Source of the DNA: an uncultured Lachnobacterium sp.
GTDB taxonomy: Bacteria > Bacillota > Clostridia > Lachnospirales > Lachnospiraceae
Assembly (NCBI GenBank): GCA_900549895.1
Contig: URQG01000072.1
Coordinates: forward strand, 1-8,472
Reading direction: 5' to 3'
Length of the DNA: 8,472 nt
Shown: piece after piece, positions 6,966 to 8,472 of the stretch
Numbering within the stretch: position 1 is the stretch's first letter
Layout: every line of letters starts with the position of its first letter
The notes under the pieces: generated by a model
Database searches by the model: none
What the model saw: the letters and a program-made list of their open reading frames with translations, nothing else
Told to the model about the DNA's origin: nothing
Position numbers and translations under genes: made by a program

Positions 6966-7040
6966 AAAGGGTTATGACATGTCTGCCATGGGCATGTGGT
7001 AATAAATAAAAAGTATTTATAAGTAAAGGAGATCTAAGGT
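6966..7040 (+). other. pilC-pilin spacer with two hairpins and a strong ribosome site
   Basis: ACATG (6977-6981) pairs with CATGT (6993-6997). ATAAATA (7002-7008) pairs with TATTTAT (7014-7020) around a 5-base loop. AAAGGAG (7025-7031) is placed nine bases before the pilin ATG. The AT-rich hairpin just upstream of the ribosome site could protect a processed pilin mRNA, which would raise pilin output over the assembly proteins. No clean promoter is visible here. Confidence 0.4.
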
Positions 7041-7547
7041 ATGAAGAAGATTATGGAAATGCTTCAGAACATGAAGGCAAAAAATGAAAAGAAGGATAAC
7101 AAAGGTTTCTCTCTCGTAGAGTTGATCATCGTTATCGCAATTATGGCAATTTTAGTAGGTATTGTTGGTACACAGGTTATTCCTTACATTAATAAGTCAA
7201 AAGTGGCTAAGGATCAGCAGGTATTAAATAGCTTTTCTTCAGCAGCAGTAACTGCATATGCAGAGAACGCAGAATCAATGCCGACTACAGGAACATTAAC
7301 TATCGATGTATATACCGGATCATATGGGGCTGATAGTGCAGAGGGAAAATTGGCTGAATCAATTAAGAAAAATACTGGCTATAATGGAATTGCTGATGTG
7401 AAAAAACAGTTTGCTTCAGATGCAAAGACAATGACAAACGATATTTCTATCGAAATTAAAATTGATGATCACGAAGTTACAACCTCAATTGATTATGGCT
7501 CAAGTAGTCCAAAAGAAGCAGTCGCAGATGTAAAGGCAACTTTATAA
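7041..7547 (+). CDS. pilA: Type IV major prepilin
   Basis: This is the subunit polymerised into the pilus fibre. The 168-residue precursor has a 22-residue, lysine-rich leader ending in NKG, then the prepilin peptidase site G22|FSLVELIIVIAI. F+1 is methylated in the family and E+5 is present. The hydrophobic N-terminal helix runs to about mature residue 26. The Pro usual at mature position 22 is Thr here, with Pro at 26 instead. The 146-residue mature protein has no cysteine, so it lacks the disulfide-bonded D-loop of Gram-negative pilins. The C-terminal part is rich in Ser, Thr, Ala, Asp and Lys and has no recognised domain. The gene is clearly more AT-rich than its neighbours. Position between pilC and pilD and the strong ribosome site suggest it is the major pilin, but a minor pilin cannot be excluded. 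Confidence 0.92.
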   Translation: MKKIMEMLQNMKAKNEKKDNKGFSLVELIIVIAIMAILVGIVGTQVIPYINKSKVAKDQQVLNSFSSAAVTAYAENAESMPTTGTLTIDVYTGSYGADSAEGKLAESIKKNTGYNGIADVKKQFASDAKTMTNDISIEIKIDDHEVTTSIDYGSSSPKEAVADVKATL

Positions 7548-7556
7548 AATATTTAT

Positions 7557-7570
7557 AGGAGTAAATACTC
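7557..7570 (+). promoter_or_regulatory. Ribosome binding site of pilD, partly within a small inverted repeat
   Basis: AGGAG (7557-7561) is nine bases before ATG 7571. GAGTA (7559-7563) and TACTC (7566-7570) form an inverted repeat that can fold as a 4-base stem and would cover part of the ribosome site. This may hold PilD output below pilin output; the fold is weak. Confidence 0.45.
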
Positions 7571-8335
7571 ATGCTAACCCAACTTACAATCCTCATCTAC
7601 ATCATCATATTTCTCTACGGAATCGTGATCGGCAGCTTTTTAAATGTCTGCATTTTCCGCATTCCGAAGAAGGAGAATATCGTGCAGTCCTCGCACTGCA
7701 TGAGCTGTGGACGTAAGCTGGGCTGGCGTGATATGGTTCCTGTATTTTCGTACATAATGCTTCGGGGCAGATGCCGGCAATGTGGTGCTAAGATTTCCAT
7801 ACAGTACCCATTAATCGAGGCTCTGAATGGTGTGCTGTATGTGATCGTTTTCATGGCGAACGGCTTCACGTTCAGCAGTGTGCTGTATTGTCTCATGACA
7901 TCTGCTCTGATCGTTATTACGGTTATTGATGAAAGAACGTTTCGGATACCGGTGACGTTTAATCTGTTTATCGGACTTCTCGGTATCATTATGACGGTTT
8001 ATGATTACCGGCACATCGTATCGCACCTGATCGGTGCTTTCTGTGTCAGTCTGTTTTTGTATGGTCTGTATTATTTCTCCTCCGGCAAGGCGATCGGCGG
8101 CGGAGATATCAAGCTTATGGCGTATGCGGGACTTCTGCTCGGCGCCAGAAACATACTGCTTGCATTTGTACTTGCGTGCATACTCGGTTCGGTTCTTCAT
8201 ACGATCCGCATGAAAGTAAGCAAACGCAATAACTTACTTGCGATGGGACCGTATCTTTCTGCCGGAATCTATATTGCCGCACTCTGGGGCGACCGGTTCT
8301 GGACATGGTATCTTGGCATGATGGGAATTTACTAA
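7571..8335 (+). CDS. pilD: Prepilin peptidase / N-methyltransferase PilD (A24 family)
   Basis: PilD is a polytopic membrane aspartic protease that removes the prepilin leader after glycine and then methylates the new N-terminal Phe. The protein is 254 residues, normal for the bifunctional form. The first membrane segment carries GSFLNVCIFRIP (21-32). The N-terminal methyltransferase domain has the four zinc-type cysteines C43, C46, C68 and C71 (CMSCG and CRQCG). The catalytic aspartates are D120 in VIDERTFRIP and D179 in GGGDIKL. About seven to eight hydrophobic segments are visible. Its natural substrate is the pilin encoded 23 bases upstream. It is the last gene of the operon: the terminator stem begins within its stop codon. 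Confidence 0.96.
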   Translation: MLTQLTILIYIIIFLYGIVIGSFLNVCIFRIPKKENIVQSSHCMSCGRKLGWRDMVPVFSYIMLRGRCRQCGAKISIQYPLIEALNGVLYVIVFMANGFTFSSVLYCLMTSALIVITVIDERTFRIPVTFNLFIGLLGIIMTVYDYRHIVSHLIGAFCVSLFLYGLYYFSSGKAIGGGDIKLMAYAGLLLGARNILLAFVLACILGSVLHTIRMKVSKRNNLLAMGPYLSAGIYIAALWGDRFWTWYLGMMGIY

Positions 8336-8360
8336 AAGAAGTGAAAAACGCACTTCTTTT
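8334..8360 (+). terminator. Intrinsic terminator of the pilus operon
   Basis: AAAAGAAGTG (8334-8343) pairs perfectly with CACTTCTTTT (8351-8360) around a 7-base loop. The T-run sits in the right arm. The left arm begins with the last two bases of the pilD stop codon, so transcription should end immediately after pilD. The A-rich left arm makes it potentially bidirectional. Confidence 0.85.
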
Positions 8361-8387
8361 GACTGTGCATAGGACGAAAAATATATA
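8359..8387 (+). promoter_or_regulatory. Possible promoter for a gene beyond the contig
   Basis: TTGACT (8359-8364) is separated by 17 bases from TATATA (8382-8387), close to sigma-A consensus. The -35 overlaps the end of the terminator T-run. Transcription would begin near 8394 and leave the insert at 8443. The remaining bases, 8388-8443, show no gene with a proper ribosome site. Confidence 0.45.
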
Positions 8388-8443
8388 TAAGACAATTGTG
8401 TTTGGAAAAAAGTGCAAGAGATGGTGATTGTTTTATATATGTT

Positions 8444-8472
8444 CTGTCTCTTATACACATCTCCGAGCCCAC
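8444..8472 (-). other. Untrimmed Illumina Nextera read-2 adapter (artefact)
   Basis: CTGTCTCTTATACACATCT is the reverse complement of the 19-base Tn5 mosaic end, and it is followed by CCGAGCCCAC, the start of the reverse-complemented read-2 tail. It creates a spurious minus-strand reading frame beginning MYKRQ. The genomic insert ends at 8443. Confidence 0.98.

Noticed and set aside
6974..7005. Separate promoter for the pilin gene (ATGACA with TAATAA)
   Set aside because: The -35-like element matches well, but the spacer to the -10-like element is 20 bases and the latter matches only half of consensus.
8421..8443. Start of a new gene at ATG 8421
   Set aside because: Only about seven hydrophobic codons precede the adapter and there is no properly spaced ribosome site.
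50..8443. tRNA, rRNA, CRISPR array or insertion sequence
   Set aside because: No cloverleaf, regular spaced repeat or transposase signature was seen on either strand.
8234..8458. Minus-strand reading frame of 74 codons beginning MYKRQ
   Set aside because: Its start is adapter sequence and its body is antisense to pilD and the terminator.
31..8462. 19-base inverted repeats at both ends resembling Tn5/IS50 transposon ends
   Set aside because: They are joined to Illumina index and primer tails, so they are tagmentation adapters and not a mobile element. No transposase gene is present.

Overview
This is an assembly contig with untrimmed Illumina Nextera adapter at both ends (1-49 and 8444-8472). 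The biological insert is 50-8443. It encodes six genes, all on the plus strand. Gene style (a yeast-type LeuA, a Gram-positive type IV pilus cluster, strong AGGAG-type ribosome sites, mixed GC) fits a gut Clostridia bacterium, most likely Lachnospiraceae (Roseburia/Agathobacter-like). That placement comes from recalled family resemblance, not from a search.

Layout: (1) 51-1802 is the 3' part of a 2-isopropylmalate synthase gene, cut by the contig edge. It is unusual because its leucine-regulatory domain runs in frame into a complete AraC-type DNA-binding domain. (2) 1803-1932 holds an extended -10 promoter followed by a long hairpin. (3) 1933-2715 is a Cof-type HAD phosphatase. (4) 2716-2925 holds weak hairpins, an A-tract-rich sigma-A promoter and a folded leader. 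(5) 2926-8335 is a compact type IV pilus operon in the order pilB (extension ATPase), pilT (retraction ATPase), pilC (platform), major pilin, pilD (prepilin peptidase). (6) A strong terminator overlaps the pilD stop codon and is followed by a possible outward promoter just before the contig ends.

The pilus genes form a working core. PilD cleaves and methylates the prepilin, PilC is the inner-membrane platform, PilB drives assembly and PilT drives disassembly, so retractable pili and twitching-type behaviour are predicted. PilB carries a near-consensus tandem MshEN motif, implying control by cyclic di-GMP. PilM, PilN, PilO and minor pilins are absent before the terminator and should lie elsewhere in the genome.

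The two points most worth follow-up are the LeuA-AraC fusion, a possible single-polypeptide enzyme, leucine sensor and transcription factor, and the cyclic di-GMP motif in PilB. The pilin gene is clearly more AT-rich than its neighbours.
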